Assembly (NCBI RefSeq): GCF_023156235.1
Contig: NZ_JAKZAI010000006.1
Span: 124,001-188,000 of the forward strand
Direction of reading: 5' to 3'
Source of the DNA: Marinobacter goseongensis
GTDB lineage: Bacteria > Pseudomonadota > Gammaproteobacteria > Pseudomonadales > Oleiphilaceae
DNA length: 64,000 nucleotides
Below the pieces are notes generated by a model that saw nothing but the letters and a program-made list of their open reading frames with translations, had not been told where the DNA came from and did no database searches. Positions 16,907-25,282 of this stretch are shown here, one piece after another. The translations under genes and the position numbers were made by a program. Numbering within the stretch: the first letter of the stretch is position 1; each line of letters opens with the position of its first letter.

Positions 16907-17893
16907 ATGAAACAGCCTATTCCAACCAATTTGATCCTGGGGTTCCTCGGGGTCGGGAAAACCACCGCGATACTGGACTTGCTCAGCCAGCGGCCCGAGG
17001 GCGAAGTCTGGGCAGTGCTGGTCAACGAATTTGGTGAGGTCGGCATCGATGGCGCGCTGCTGGAACGGGAGGGGGCGTTTGTGCGGGAGATTCCCGGCGG
17101 TTGCATGTGCTGTGTCGCCGGCCTGCCGATGCAGATCGGTTTGAATCAACTGATCCACAAGTCGAAGCCCGACCGCCTTTTGATCGAGCCCACCGGGCTG
17201 GGCCACCCGTCCCAGATCCTTGATACCCTGACCAGTGAGCACTACCGGGACGTGCTGGCTCTGGGGCCGGTCATTTGTCTGGTGGATCCCCGGCGGCTTG
17301 AGGACGCCCGGGTGCGCGAGAATGTGCAGTTCCGTGATCAGGTGGCAGCCAGTGACATTCTGGTGGCCAATAAAACCGATGTCTGCACAGCTGAGCAGAT
17401 TGCTGCCTTTGATCAGTGGGCAGAAGCGCTGGAGCCGGCGCGGCGGGCGGTGTTTCATACCCGTTTCGGGCGGCTGGCTCCGCAGTGGCTTGAGGGCAAC
17501 ACCGATTTGCCGCAGGTAACCACCCCTCACGCACACCACCATCACGGGCAGCGTGCGGATGGTGAAACGCCGGTGGATATCAACGAACAGCCCTGGCAGC
17601 AGGTGACCAACCAGGGCCAGGGCCATGTCAGTGTCGGGTGGAAGATCCATCCCGAATTGCGGCTGGACGAAAACACCCTCATGGCCATGGCGATGGACGA
17701 CCGACTGGCGCGCTTCAAAGCCGTGGTGCATTGCCTGGAAGGCTGGCGGGCGGTCAATGTGGCTGACGGCGCATTGTCGGTGATCGCCACCGAGGCCCGT
17801 GACATGTCGCGGGTTGAAGTGATTGCTGCCGGGGCACTGGATGCACAGGTTCTGGATCGGCAATTGCGCGCGGCGGCAGGCCTTGCGGACTAG
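16907..17893 (+). CDS. COG0523 family G3E GTPase, probable zinc metallochaperone
   Basis: 328 residues. The P-loop is GVGKTT (15-20), the metal-binding CxCC motif is CMCC (66-69), the guanine-specificity motif is NKTD (155-158) and a His cluster HAHHHH lies at 208-213. The C-terminal part is a CobW_C domain. These proteins insert metal into targets or allocate zinc during starvation. The Zur-like palindrome directly upstream points to zinc and not cobalt or nickel. No cobalamin or nitrile hydratase genes are near. Confidence 0.9.
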   Translation: MKQPIPTNLILGFLGVGKTTAILDLLSQRPEGEVWAVLVNEFGEVGIDGALLEREGAFVREIPGGCMCCVAGLPMQIGLNQLIHKSKPDRLLIEPTGLGHPSQILDTLTSEHYRDVLALGPVICLVDPRRLEDARVRENVQFRDQVAASDILVANKTDVCTAEQIAAFDQWAEALEPARRAVFHTRFGRLAPQWLEGNTDLPQVTTPHAHHHHGQRADGETPVDINEQPWQQVTNQGQGHVSVGWKIHPELRLDENTLMAMAMDDRLARFKAVVHCLEGWRAVNVADGALSVIATEARDMSRVEVIAAGALDAQVLDRQLRAAAGLAD

Positions 17894-18045
17894 TCATCGA
17901 GCTCTTCCGACAATTCCTGCAATACCGGTTCCATCAGCCGTTAGACCCAGGCGGAGTCGCCATTGTCCAGGGTAAGTTCAACACGCTCATAGCGGGCACC
18001 GGATCCCGAGCGATTCACGGTTGCCGGGTCATGACCGAATATCAC
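17890..18045 (-). pseudogene. Possible remnant reading frame with an in-frame stop
   Basis: On the minus strand a short coding-like stretch (GHDPATVNRSGSGARYERVE) runs to a TAA at 17941-17943 and continues in the same frame for 16 more acidic residues to a TAG that overlaps the stop of the COG0523 gene. The even composition and in-frame continuation suggest the end of a decayed gene. I do not recognise the protein. Confidence 0.25.
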
Positions 18046-18078
18046 AATGAAACCTTGTTCAGATTATCAGGAGCGTCT

Positions 18079-18723
18079 TTGATCGAACCGCAAACCTGCC
18101 CGGTGTGTGAAACCGGCCGGCTAAAGCCTTTTCAGCAGGTGCAAGGCACGGCGTATCATCGCTGCCCGTGGTGTGAAGCCACGGTGATGGACCCAGCCCA
18201 CTGGCTTACGGCGCATCGGGAACGTGACGTCTACGATCTGCATGACAACGATCCGCACGATCCGGGTTACCGCCGCTTCCTGTCAAAGCTGACCACGCCC
18301 CTGCTGGAGCGTCTTGAAGTGGGCGCGCAGGGGCTGGATTTTGGCTGCGGCCCCGGCCCGGCGCTGGCGTTGATGCTCGAACAGGCCGGGATGAAGATAA
18401 GCCTCTACGACCCGTTCTTCCATGCTGATCCGTCGGCGCTGAATCACACCTACGATTTTGTGACCTGCACCGAAGTGGTGGAGCACCTGCATCAGCCGGC
18501 GAAGGTTTTTCGCCAACTGGATTCGCTGGTGAGGCCCGGTGGCTGGTTGGCCGTGATGACCTGTTTCCAGACCGACGACCGGCAGTTTGCCAACTGGCAT
18601 TACCGCCGGGATCCCACCCACGTGGTATTTTACCGGGAGGCCACTCTGGCATGGCTGGCGCGGGTGCATGGCTGGCAACTTGAGGTGCCGGCGAAGGATG
18701 TTGCCCTGTTCCGCAAAGCCTGA
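18079..18723 (+). CDS. Class I SAM-dependent methyltransferase with N-terminal zinc ribbon
   Basis: About 214 residues from a TTG preceded by AGGAG; an ATG 48 bases upstream lacks a ribosome site. Two CPxC pairs (CPVC and CPWC) near the N-terminus form a likely zinc ribbon. The SAM-binding motif I is LDFGCGPGPAL, and TEVVEHLHQPAKVF is the usual motif of Methyltransf_23 members. The substrate is unknown. It converges on the C39-peptidase gene with four bases between stops. Confidence 0.85.
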   Translation: MIEPQTCPVCETGRLKPFQQVQGTAYHRCPWCEATVMDPAHWLTAHRERDVYDLHDNDPHDPGYRRFLSKLTTPLLERLEVGAQGLDFGCGPGPALALMLEQAGMKISLYDPFFHADPSALNHTYDFVTCTEVVEHLHQPAKVFRQLDSLVRPGGWLAVMTCFQTDDRQFANWHYRRDPTHVVFYREATLAWLARVHGWQLEVPAKDVALFRKA

Positions 18724-18727
18724 CCGC

Positions 18728-19732
18728 TCAGGGTGAGGTCGGGGCAGGGCACTGGATGACCGGGCATAGGGTGTTGCTGGCGCCAGATGCCACCGCGTTG
18801 TTGCCGGCAGTGGGCTGAAATCGGTCCGGGGCCAGCTGTGCGGCACAATTGGCCGCCTTGTTGGCCTGTTTGGCGCAGCCGGCCTTGCCGAGGGCCTGGG
18901 ATAAATTATGCCAGCCGGGTGCCAGTGTGGGAAATCGTTCCGTCATTCGTAGAAAATGCCCCATTGCCTGCGGCCAGTCCGAGCGGGCGTAGGCAATGTT
19001 GCCCTGGCCCATAATGGCGGCGGGCTGTTCCGGCCACTCAGCCTCTGCGGTCTGATAGGCGGTCATCGCGGTCAGGGTGCGTCCGGTGGTTTCAAGGTCG
19101 TTGGCCGCCATCAGATAGGAAATAGGGTCTGCGGTGACAGGCAGCTGGTCCGGGGCCATCATGACGGCTCCCCAGTTGTCGGCACGGTTCCAGGTGGCAG
19201 TGAACACCTCCAGGCTTTCGGCGTGTTGTTCCCGGGTATCGGTGTGCAGGATGATGTTGCGTTCGTCCCGGTCAAAGCCGATCACCACCGCAAAATGCCA
19301 TTGCGGCCACCAGCTCAGTCCCAGATTCTGCATCACCAGCACCGGGTTGCCAGCAGCGACTTCCGACAACAGAGCGGCCAGGCTGCCATCAAGCTCATAC
19401 ACCAGTAGGCCATGGCTTCGGGCTCCCGCGACCAGCTCGACCCTCAGGCTGCCTTCACGTTCGGGCAGGTAGACCAGCTCTTTGAGAACGTCCGGGTTGG
19501 TGTTGAAGCCGCGGGTATTCAGCATCATGGCCAGCGAGGCCGGTCCGCACTGATATTTTTCCTGAGGATAGAAGGGTACGGAATCGAGCACCCAACGCTG
19601 CTGAAGATTGGCCTGGCTGTCGCCGGCGGGTTGCGCCGGCCATTGGGGGCGGCTGGCGCAGCCGGCCAGAACCGTTACCAGCACAAGGCTGATGAAGGTT
19701 CTGGCGAGGTTTGAGGCGAGTTGCGCGATCAC
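18728..19732 (-). CDS. PA2778-type C39 cysteine peptidase family lipoprotein with TPR-like tail
   Basis: 334 residues. A signal sequence with lipobox LAGC (Cys25) indicates a lipoprotein. A papain-like C39 domain follows with Cys62 in YQCGPASLAMM, His146 in HFAVVIGFD and Asp165 in HTDTRE, so the triad is complete. The C-terminal 120 residues look like TPR helices. It matches the PA2778 family and is followed upstream by the PA2779-family gene, the usual pair. Function is not established; maturation or cleavage of the small partner is possible. Confidence 0.85.
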   Translation of the reverse strand: MIAQLASNLARTFISLVLVTVLAGCASRPQWPAQPAGDSQANLQQRWVLDSVPFYPQEKYQCGPASLAMMLNTRGFNTNPDVLKELVYLPEREGSLRVELVAGARSHGLLVYELDGSLAALLSEVAAGNPVLVMQNLGLSWWPQWHFAVVIGFDRDERNIILHTDTREQHAESLEVFTATWNRADNWGAVMMAPDQLPVTADPISYLMAANDLETTGRTLTAMTAYQTAEAEWPEQPAAIMGQGNIAYARSDWPQAMGHFLRMTERFPTLAPGWHNLSQALGKAGCAKQANKAANCAAQLAPDRFQPTAGNNAVASGASNTLCPVIQCPAPTSP

Positions 19733-19762
19733 TGGATACCGTCTGACAGTCTCACGGTAGAC

Positions 19763-20164
19763 TCAGCGAATGCAGTTGATGAAGGAGAAGATGTTGGTCG
19801 CACACAGCATGTCTGTGATGATGAACACCAACAGGAAGAGCACGATAATGCCCACCACGCCCTCACCGACTTCAGCCTGGGCCAGCTGTTGCTCGAATTC
19901 GGCCAGCTCGGCCGGTGTCAGGTTCTGGATACGCTCTTCCACCACCTCCTGACTGACGCCCATATCGGCCAGTTTGTCCTTGACCTCTTGCTGCTCAAGC
20001 ATGCTGAGCAGCGACTCGCGGTCAATGTCGGCCCGTTGTTCCGTCAGCAACTCGCCGGTTCCTATCACATCGGCTGTTGCGGCGGATGACCAGACCGTGG
20101 TCATGGCCATCAGGATGGCCAGAAAGAACGACACATGTCTCAGGTTTTTGCGAATTGCCTGCAT
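19763..20164 (-). CDS. PA2779 family small membrane protein
   Basis: 133 residues from an ATG with CAGGAG eight bases upstream; the frame is open further without support. A signal-like segment at about 10-30, a Glu/Gln-rich helical region (LLSMLEQQEVKDKLADMGVS) and a C-terminal membrane helix ending in ITDMLCATNIFSFI are as in PA2779. It precedes the PA2778-type peptidase by 30 bases. The pair is widespread in gammaproteobacteria but uncharacterised. Confidence 0.85.
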   Translation of the reverse strand: MQAIRKNLRHVSFFLAILMAMTTVWSSAATADVIGTGELLTEQRADIDRESLLSMLEQQEVKDKLADMGVSQEVVEERIQNLTPAELAEFEQQLAQAEVGEGVVGIIVLFLLVFIITDMLCATNIFSFINCIR

Positions 20165-20388
20165 CCCTAACTCCTGTTCTTTTTGGTGATAGACCGTTGA
20201 CCACGATAGAGCAGTTGGTTTCCGCATGGCAACCGGCGGAGGGGGCAGGCAGGTTGCACATCCGGCTTGAGCTCAGGCCAGTTAAGGAGTGCAGAGGGGG
20301 TTACCATTTTTTCAGTAAGTTCCTGAACCGCCGTTTCAATCACGTTCGCGGCAAAATCTGCCATGAATGTGAACGTTGGCCTCGTGCC

Positions 20389-21837
20389 TCAGAAAGTGGA
20401 CAGCCCGGTGGCTTCCATCAGCCGATAGCGCCAGTACTTGAGTCCGGACCCGTCTGCCCAGATTTCATAGGGCTGGCTCATCACCGGCGTCGAACCGGGG
20501 CCCTGCTGCCATTGGCGCTCGAAAAAAACGATCGCTTCGGTGGCGACGGCAGAGGAAGCGGATAACCGCAGGTGGATATTGGTCTCCAGGTTGAGATCAT
20601 CCAGATTACGCCGGGTCAGGTTAGCCGAGCCAAGCAGGATTTCCGCATTGCCGCTGCTGTCACGGGTTATCAGTAGCTTACTGTGGCACTGCTCACCGCG
20701 GGTATTGCACCAACGTACCGGTATCCCGGCGCGAGTCAGTTCCGCCGCCACCTGACGGTTGGGAATGCCGTTCTTTTCGTGGCCAAAGGCGTCGTTATTG
20801 GCGTCCAGGAGTATGCGGACGCGGGCTTTGCGCTGATGCGCCTGAATCAGTGCCTGAACGACCTGGCGATGGGACAGATAGAACACCGCCAGATCCACCC
20901 GATCGCCGGCGCCGGCGGACGCGATCATGCCCAGCGCGCTGGACAGTATGGCGGATTCAGTAACCACCTGGACGGTATCGCCCATGGCCGGTGCGGCACC
21001 AGCTCTGGCAGGAATGTCAGCGATTGTGCGGCTGATCAGGGCGGTGTCGATGCCCGACATTTCCAGCACCGCCCGTTCGCTTGCCAGCAAATCCGCAACG
21101 GCGGGCCCGCTGAAGCTGAGGCCGATGTTGCTGTGGCGGCTGCTGCCGTCATGGGGGTTGGCGGACGTCACCAGCGCCCGCATCGCGTCACCGTCATCCG
21201 TGACCATCAGTTTTCGGTGGTTGGCCTTGAAGTTGGGGAGGGCAAGGTAGCTCCGCAGAGTGACCGGCTGGCCTTGCAGGGCATTGGGTAGCCAGCCCCC
21301 ATCCGGGGAATTCCCCAGCCACTGGCAGCACACCCGCCACAACCCTGACCACGCGGGGTTGCTGTCCCTGAGTCGGGTGAGATTCGTCTCCACAACGGAA
21401 ATGCCGGCCTCGCTGAGTGCTTCGAACCAGGGCGAGCGGGTGCCGCCATAAAAGGTATTGATGGGGTCGGAGATCACCACAATGTGGATGTCCGGAAGCG
21501 CTTGCTTGCGCTGGATCAGGGCCTCAGTCAACTGCCGGGCGAGGGGGCGGTAGCCGGAGGCCCCCTCGGGTTTGCTGTCGTTGAACAGAAACATATCGAC
21601 CAGGATAAATCGTTCGGCGTTGGCAATCTGGCGCAGAGCTTCGTCAAAAATGGTGTGCTCCAGCCGGGTACTGCCGTCGGCCTGGTGCACCGTGACGTCG
21701 GTCAGCAGTGTCGGGTTTACCAGCGGTGCCAGGGGCCCGCTGTAACTGATGCCATCCGGGAGGGGTTTCAGGGTGTGGTAAAGGCCGGTTCCGGCGACCA
21801 GCAATAACAACGCGGCAATCACGAACTTCACTGTCAT
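20389..21837 (-). CDS. Phospholipase D family protein (two HKD motifs), membrane anchored
   Basis: About 482 residues from an ATG with AGGAAG upstream; two earlier in-frame ATGs lack such a site. An N-terminal hydrophobic segment acts as anchor or signal. Both PLD motifs are present: HRKLMVTD with an SANPHDG follow-up in the first half, and HSKLLITRD with GSANLTRRN in the second. It may cleave or transfer phosphatidyl groups in the envelope, like cardiolipin synthases, but the pattern is not that of ClsA. Function within the family is open. Confidence 0.88.
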   Translation of the reverse strand: MTVKFVIAALLLLVAGTGLYHTLKPLPDGISYSGPLAPLVNPTLLTDVTVHQADGSTRLEHTIFDEALRQIANAERFILVDMFLFNDSKPEGASGYRPLARQLTEALIQRKQALPDIHIVVISDPINTFYGGTRSPWFEALSEAGISVVETNLTRLRDSNPAWSGLWRVCCQWLGNSPDGGWLPNALQGQPVTLRSYLALPNFKANHRKLMVTDDGDAMRALVTSANPHDGSSRHSNIGLSFSGPAVADLLASERAVLEMSGIDTALISRTIADIPARAGAAPAMGDTVQVVTESAILSSALGMIASAGAGDRVDLAVFYLSHRQVVQALIQAHQRKARVRILLDANNDAFGHEKNGIPNRQVAAELTRAGIPVRWCNTRGEQCHSKLLITRDSSGNAEILLGSANLTRRNLDDLNLETNIHLRLSASSAVATEAIVFFERQWQQGPGSTPVMSQPYEIWADGSGLKYWRYRLMEATGLSTF

Positions 21838-21943
21838 GGGCAAGCTTCCTGGCTCCTGAGTCATAACCCCGAAGACTATACTGCACACGCGCACTGACTG
21901 CCTATTTCTCTCGCGAGAGGGTCGTCTGACAGGTCGAGTGGTG

Positions 21944-22687
21944 CTACTGCTTTTGGCGGACCAGCTCGGCGAAGCGTTCGAGCAGACTGCTCGCTTCCGG
22001 TGCCGCAGCTACTGCCGCTCGCAAAGCCCGGGGATCCAATTGCTCTTTCTCCAGATCCGGTGCCTGAACGTCCAGATAGGCCGCCATTACCTCATCGGTG
22101 AATTCGGGGTGGAACTGCACCCCCCAGGCGCAGGGGCCAACCCGGAAGGCCTGATGTGGTTCAAAACTATTGCGGGCAAGTAGCACTGCGGTTTCCGGCA
22201 ATGTCAGAACGGATTGGCGATGGGTGAGCTGAGCGTTGAAGCGCTCGGGCAGGTGCCTGAATAGCGGGTCGGTTTCCGCAGCCTCCAGCCGCTCCACCTG
22301 ATAGGTGCCGCTCTCACGTCCCCTGGGGTGATACCCAACTTCGCCGCCCAGTGCATGAGCCAGCAGCTGGTGCCCGTAACAGACGCCCAGCAGCGGAACC
22401 CTCTGATCAACCGCCTGGGCGAGCCAGGTCCCGGTCAGTTCGCTCCAGGGTGCCTGCTCGGTGACCATTGCGGGCGACCCCGTCACGACAATACCGTCCC
22501 ACTGTTCCGGATGACCCGGTGACTCGCCAGCAGCCACGTTGACCACGGTAATGTCCAGCCCCCCGCCCAGGCCGCGCATAAACCAGCGATCGAAGTCGCC
22601 AAATTGCGCCTTGAGCGACGGGTAGGTAGAGCCGGTTTTCAGAATAACCAGTTTTGGCGTTCGGGCGGTTTCGGGGGTACGGCTCAT
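21944..22687 (-). CDS. Class I glutamine amidotransferase (GATase1) family protein
   Basis: 247 residues. The nucleophile is Cys103 in GVCYGHQLLAHALGG, and His193 with Glu195 (QFHPEF) complete the triad. There is no synthetase domain, so this is a stand-alone GATase like the GuaA-N-type proteins with roles in purine or amino-acid metabolism. It is not the PuuD type (peptidase C26), so it does not complete the polyamine pathway encoded elsewhere in the window. It lies 106 bases upstream of the phospholipase D gene, same strand. Confidence 0.9.
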   Translation of the reverse strand: MSRTPETARTPKLVILKTGSTYPSLKAQFGDFDRWFMRGLGGGLDITVVNVAAGESPGHPEQWDGIVVTGSPAMVTEQAPWSELTGTWLAQAVDQRVPLLGVCYGHQLLAHALGGEVGYHPRGRESGTYQVERLEAAETDPLFRHLPERFNAQLTHRQSVLTLPETAVLLARNSFEPHQAFRVGPCAWGVQFHPEFTDEVMAAYLDVQAPDLEKEQLDPRALRAAVAAAPEASSLLERFAELVRQKQ

Positions 22688-22923
22688 GGTGGCGCTCCTC
22701 GGGTGTCACGCAAAGTCACAATCATACTGGACAACTCGCCTCAAACGCATTGGTGGCCCCCGAAAATTCTTGTCTTTAAGTGTCATGGGTAAGCGCGGTG
22801 GCAGTGACGCGTTACTTTAAAGTAAGTCTCTGTAATTTAATGTAGTTCCGCTGAAGTGCTCACATTTTTCGCCGAAAAGACACCGTAGCATTGCTTACAA
22901 ATTGACGCGGATTACGGTGTAAT

Positions 22924-23541
22924 ATGACCATAAAATTGACGGTTCCAGCCTTGGCTTTCTCTGCACTCCTGCTGGTCGGATGCGGCGGGGGGGGTGGTGG
23001 AAGCGACAGCAGCAGCACCGACAGCGGCCGAGCGTCTGCCGTTGCCGACAGTTCCGAGACCTCTGCGACCGCGACGGAGTCCACCCAGAGCGAAACGGTG
23101 ATGATCGAGGGTTGCGAGGTGGATATTTACCAGGCCGCCATGCTGGAGCAGGTTAATGCGGCCCGTGCCACTGCGCGCAGCTGCGGTACGGAATCGTTTT
23201 CGGCGGCACAGCCGCTGACTTACAACTGCCCGATCGAAGCCGCAGCAACGGCACACAGCCAGGATATGGCCACCAACAACTTTTTCAGTCACATAGGATC
23301 GGACGGTTTGCGGGTCGGCGCCCGTGCCACGGCAACAGAGTACGATTGGTCGGTGGTTGGTGAGAACATCGCAGCAGGATATGACGAGGTGGAGACGGTG
23401 ATGGACGCCTGGCTGGAAAGCCCGGGCCATTGTCGTAATATCATGGATCCGAGGTTTACCGAGTTCGCCGTGACGCGCGTGGACGCCATTAACGTGGATT
23501 ACGAGAACTACTGGACTCAAGTGTTCGCCACGCCGCAGTAA
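22924..23541 (+). CDS. CAP (SCP/PR1) domain lipoprotein
   Basis: 205 residues. The lipobox LVGC is followed by a Gly run and a Ser/Thr-rich linker, then a CAP domain from about residue 68. CAP motifs are present: HSQDMATNNFFSH, GENIAAGY and SPGHCRNIMDP, with four cysteines for likely disulfides. Bacterial CAP proteins are secreted and their functions are mostly unknown. The gene stands alone and is closed by a strong terminator. Confidence 0.9.
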   Translation: MTIKLTVPALAFSALLLVGCGGGGGGSDSSSTDSGRASAVADSSETSATATESTQSETVMIEGCEVDIYQAAMLEQVNAARATARSCGTESFSAAQPLTYNCPIEAAATAHSQDMATNNFFSHIGSDGLRVGARATATEYDWSVVGENIAAGYDEVETVMDAWLESPGHCRNIMDPRFTEFAVTRVDAINVDYENYWTQVFATPQ

Positions 23542-23556
23542 TACCAAAATGCCAGT

Positions 23557-23593
23557 AAAAAGCCCCGCTGCCTGAGAAGGCAGCGGGGCTTTT
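23557..23593. terminator. Bidirectional Rho-independent terminator
   Basis: A perfect 15-bp inverted repeat (AAAAGCCCCGCTGCC and its complement) with a six-base loop, with A and T runs at its ends, separates the convergent CAP and YebC-family genes. Confidence 0.9.
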
Positions 23594-23615
23594 GTGTTTA
23601 CACCGGCGAATGCTC

Positions 23616-24338
23616 TTACTCAGGCAGCTCGGCGTTGTGGAACACGTTCTGGACGTCGTCCAGTTCGTTGAGCATGTCCAGAAATTTCTCGAACATTGGG
23701 ATGTCATCCCCTTCCACCGGCGTTGACGTCTTGGGCAGAAACTGAATCTCGTCCGCGTCGAAGTCGATGCCCTCAATAGCATCCACCAGCGCTTGCCGCG
23801 CCTTGGCGTATTCGGTATTCGGGGTGAACACGGTGATCAGTCCGTTCTCGTTCTCGATGTCCGTTACATCCACATCGGCTTCCATCAACGCTTCCAGCAC
23901 CGCTTCTTCATCTTCGCCCTTGAACGCGAAGATGGCGCAATGGTCGAACATATGGGCGACAGCGCCCGGTGTGCCGATTTTGCACTTGGTCTTTGTGAAG
24001 GCCAGACGCACATCACCAAAGGTGCGGTTGGGATTGTCTGTCAGGCAGTCCACGATCACCATGCAGTTGCCCGGGCCGTAACCCTCATAGCGAGCGGTGG
24101 AATAATCTTCACCGGCGCCGCCCTTGGCCTTGTCGATGGCTTTCTCGATAACGTGGGACGGAACCTGGTCTTTTTTGGCCCGCTCGATCAGTCCGCGCAG
24201 CGAGAGGTTACCGTCCGGGTCGGTACCGCCGGACTTGGCCGCCATGTAGATCTCGCGGCCATACTTGCTGTAGACCTTGGTTTTTGCCGCGGCCGTTTTG
24301 GCCATGGATTCTTTACGGTTCTGATAGGCTCTGCCCAT
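23616..24338 (-). CDS. YebC/PmpR family protein, YeeN type
   Basis: 240 residues. The start [15 protein letters not shown] and the [15 protein letters not shown] block agree with E. coli YeeN and not with the canonical YebC (MAGHSKW). [20 protein letters not shown] and the RYEGYGPG motif are family features. The family was long annotated as transcription regulators; recent work on YebC points to ribosome binding at polyproline stalls. Which role this YeeN form has is not known. Confidence 0.9.
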   Translation of the reverse strand: MGRAYQNRKESMAKTAAAKTKVYSKYGREIYMAAKSGGTDPDGNLSLRGLIERAKKDQVPSHVIEKAIDKAKGGAGEDYSTARYEGYGPGNCMVIVDCLTDNPNRTFGDVRLAFTKTKCKIGTPGAVAHMFDHCAIFAFKGEDEEAVLEALMEADVDVTDIENENGLITVFTPNTEYAKARQALVDAIEGIDFDADEIQFLPKTSTPVEGDDIPMFEKFLDMLNELDDVQNVFHNAELPE

Positions 24339-24483
24339 TGCGCTGCCTCATGAATCAATCTGAAAGAGGCGGATTTTACTGAACAAAACGTTCGGATTAC
24401 AGGCTTAATTGCCGCCTTTTCCGGATGACATTTGATCCACGACGGTTTTCCCAGCGTCTGCGGGTACATGCGGGTATCGGATG

Positions 24484-24489
24484 TATAAT
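24484..24489 (+). promoter_or_regulatory. Consensus -10 box (TATAAT)
   Basis: An exact TATAAT stands in the gene-free stretch before a structured region and terminator on the plus strand. A matching -35 element is not clear. Confidence 0.35.
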
Positions 24490-24494
24490 GAAAA

Positions 24495-24657
24495 GGGAGG
24501 TTTGAGTTATGAAGGGTTAACGGATAATGACCGTTTCCGTTGCGGTCCTGCCTTCGGTGCCTTCAGCCTCAGTATCCGTTAAGGACATTCTGCCGAGTGG
24601 AGTACATCAGTAGAGGAAAGCAACAGAACAGCAGCGATGGGCTGCTGTTCTGTTTTC
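24495..24657 (+). ncRNA. Candidate structured small RNA
   Basis: Between the yeeN start and a convergent hypothetical gene lie 326 bases without a convincing ORF. Downstream of a TATAAT box the plus strand holds a perfect 10-bp repeat (TTAACGGATA at 24517-24526, TATCCGTTAA at 24573-24582) enclosing a smaller GACCG/CGGTC hairpin, and it ends at a strong terminator. This layout suits an RNA of about 160 bases. The alternative is that the terminator only serves the minus-strand gene that ends a few bases beyond it. Confidence 0.35.
24622..24657. terminator. Rho-independent terminator with 14-bp stem
   Basis: AACAGAACAGCAGC pairs perfectly with GCTGCTGTTCTGTT over a five-base loop. TTTT follows on the plus strand; on the minus strand the tail is less uniform. 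It may end the candidate RNA, the minus-strand hypothetical gene, or both. Confidence 0.8.
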
Positions 24658-24664
24658 AGGGAGA

Positions 24665-25033
24665 TCAGGCGCTAGCCGTGCTCTGACCCTGTGGTTGGGT
24701 AACGCCCCGACTTGTCAGTTGGGCCTCGATGGCAGCAGCAAGGCTCTCGCTGTCTACCAAAAAGTCGGGATCGTCGGTCAGGCCGAGAATGCGGCGAATC
24801 CACAGCGTTTCCGTGACATTCACCCGGAATTCAAGCGTCGGTACGAACTGGTAAGTGACGCCGTCGCGCTTCCAGGTTACCACCGGCGCGCGGTGGTTAT
24901 GTCCGGATGGGTCCTTCTGCTGTTGCTGCTCGAACTCGTTCTGCCAGCCAATGTGCAGGTCGGTGACGCCGGTTTTTACTTCCATCGCCCGTTCCTGGGT
25001 CAAACCAATCAAACGATTTGTATGCAAGCTCAT
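24665..25033 (-). CDS. Conserved-looking hypothetical protein
   Basis: 122 residues from an ATG with an excellent AAAGGAGG site seven bases upstream, which rules out the 10-residue longer frame. No signal peptide or membrane segment is seen. The sequence has a WKRDGVTYQFVPTLEFRVNV strand-rich middle and ends in an Ala/Ser/Gln-rich tail. I do not recognise the family. Its strong ribosome site, own terminator and upstream palindrome indicate a real, possibly regulated gene. Confidence 0.65.
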   Translation of the reverse strand: MSLHTNRLIGLTQERAMEVKTGVTDLHIGWQNEFEQQQQKDPSGHNHRAPVVTWKRDGVTYQFVPTLEFRVNVTETLWIRRILGLTDDPDFLVDSESLAAAIEAQLTSRGVTQPQGQSTASA

Positions 25034-25118
25034 ATCAGAGCCTCCTTTTAGAGAAAGAAACAAAAACGAAACCCTACGGCTGTTTTTTGTTAGGGGTCAT
25101 CCTGACCTCACTCTATTG

Positions 25119-25136
25119 TGTGTACGACTGTACACA
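25119..25136. promoter_or_regulatory. Palindrome, possible operator
   Basis: TGTGTAC and GTACACA form a perfect 7-4-7 inverted repeat about 85 bases before the start of the minus-strand hypothetical gene. It resembles a dimeric repressor site but matches no consensus I can name. Confidence 0.3.
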
Positions 25137-25282
25137 TGATTGGTATGAAAAGAACAGCAGGTATTCGTCCGAAGGCCCATTATGACAATAGGGGAAGTAC
25201 TTATAACGGGCCGGCATTGGCAGCAGAACAGCCGACCGGCCCTCAGAAGCCGGTCGATGCGTATCGCGCGGAAAGCGAGGGT

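Noticed and set aside
21944..22687. Calling the class I amidotransferase PuuD
   Set aside because: PuuD is a peptidase C26 with a different Cys context, and the gene is about 32 kb away from the Puu cluster.
25119..25136. Reading the palindrome as a LexA box
   Set aside because: It lacks the CTG-N10-CAG pattern of the gammaproteobacterial SOS box.
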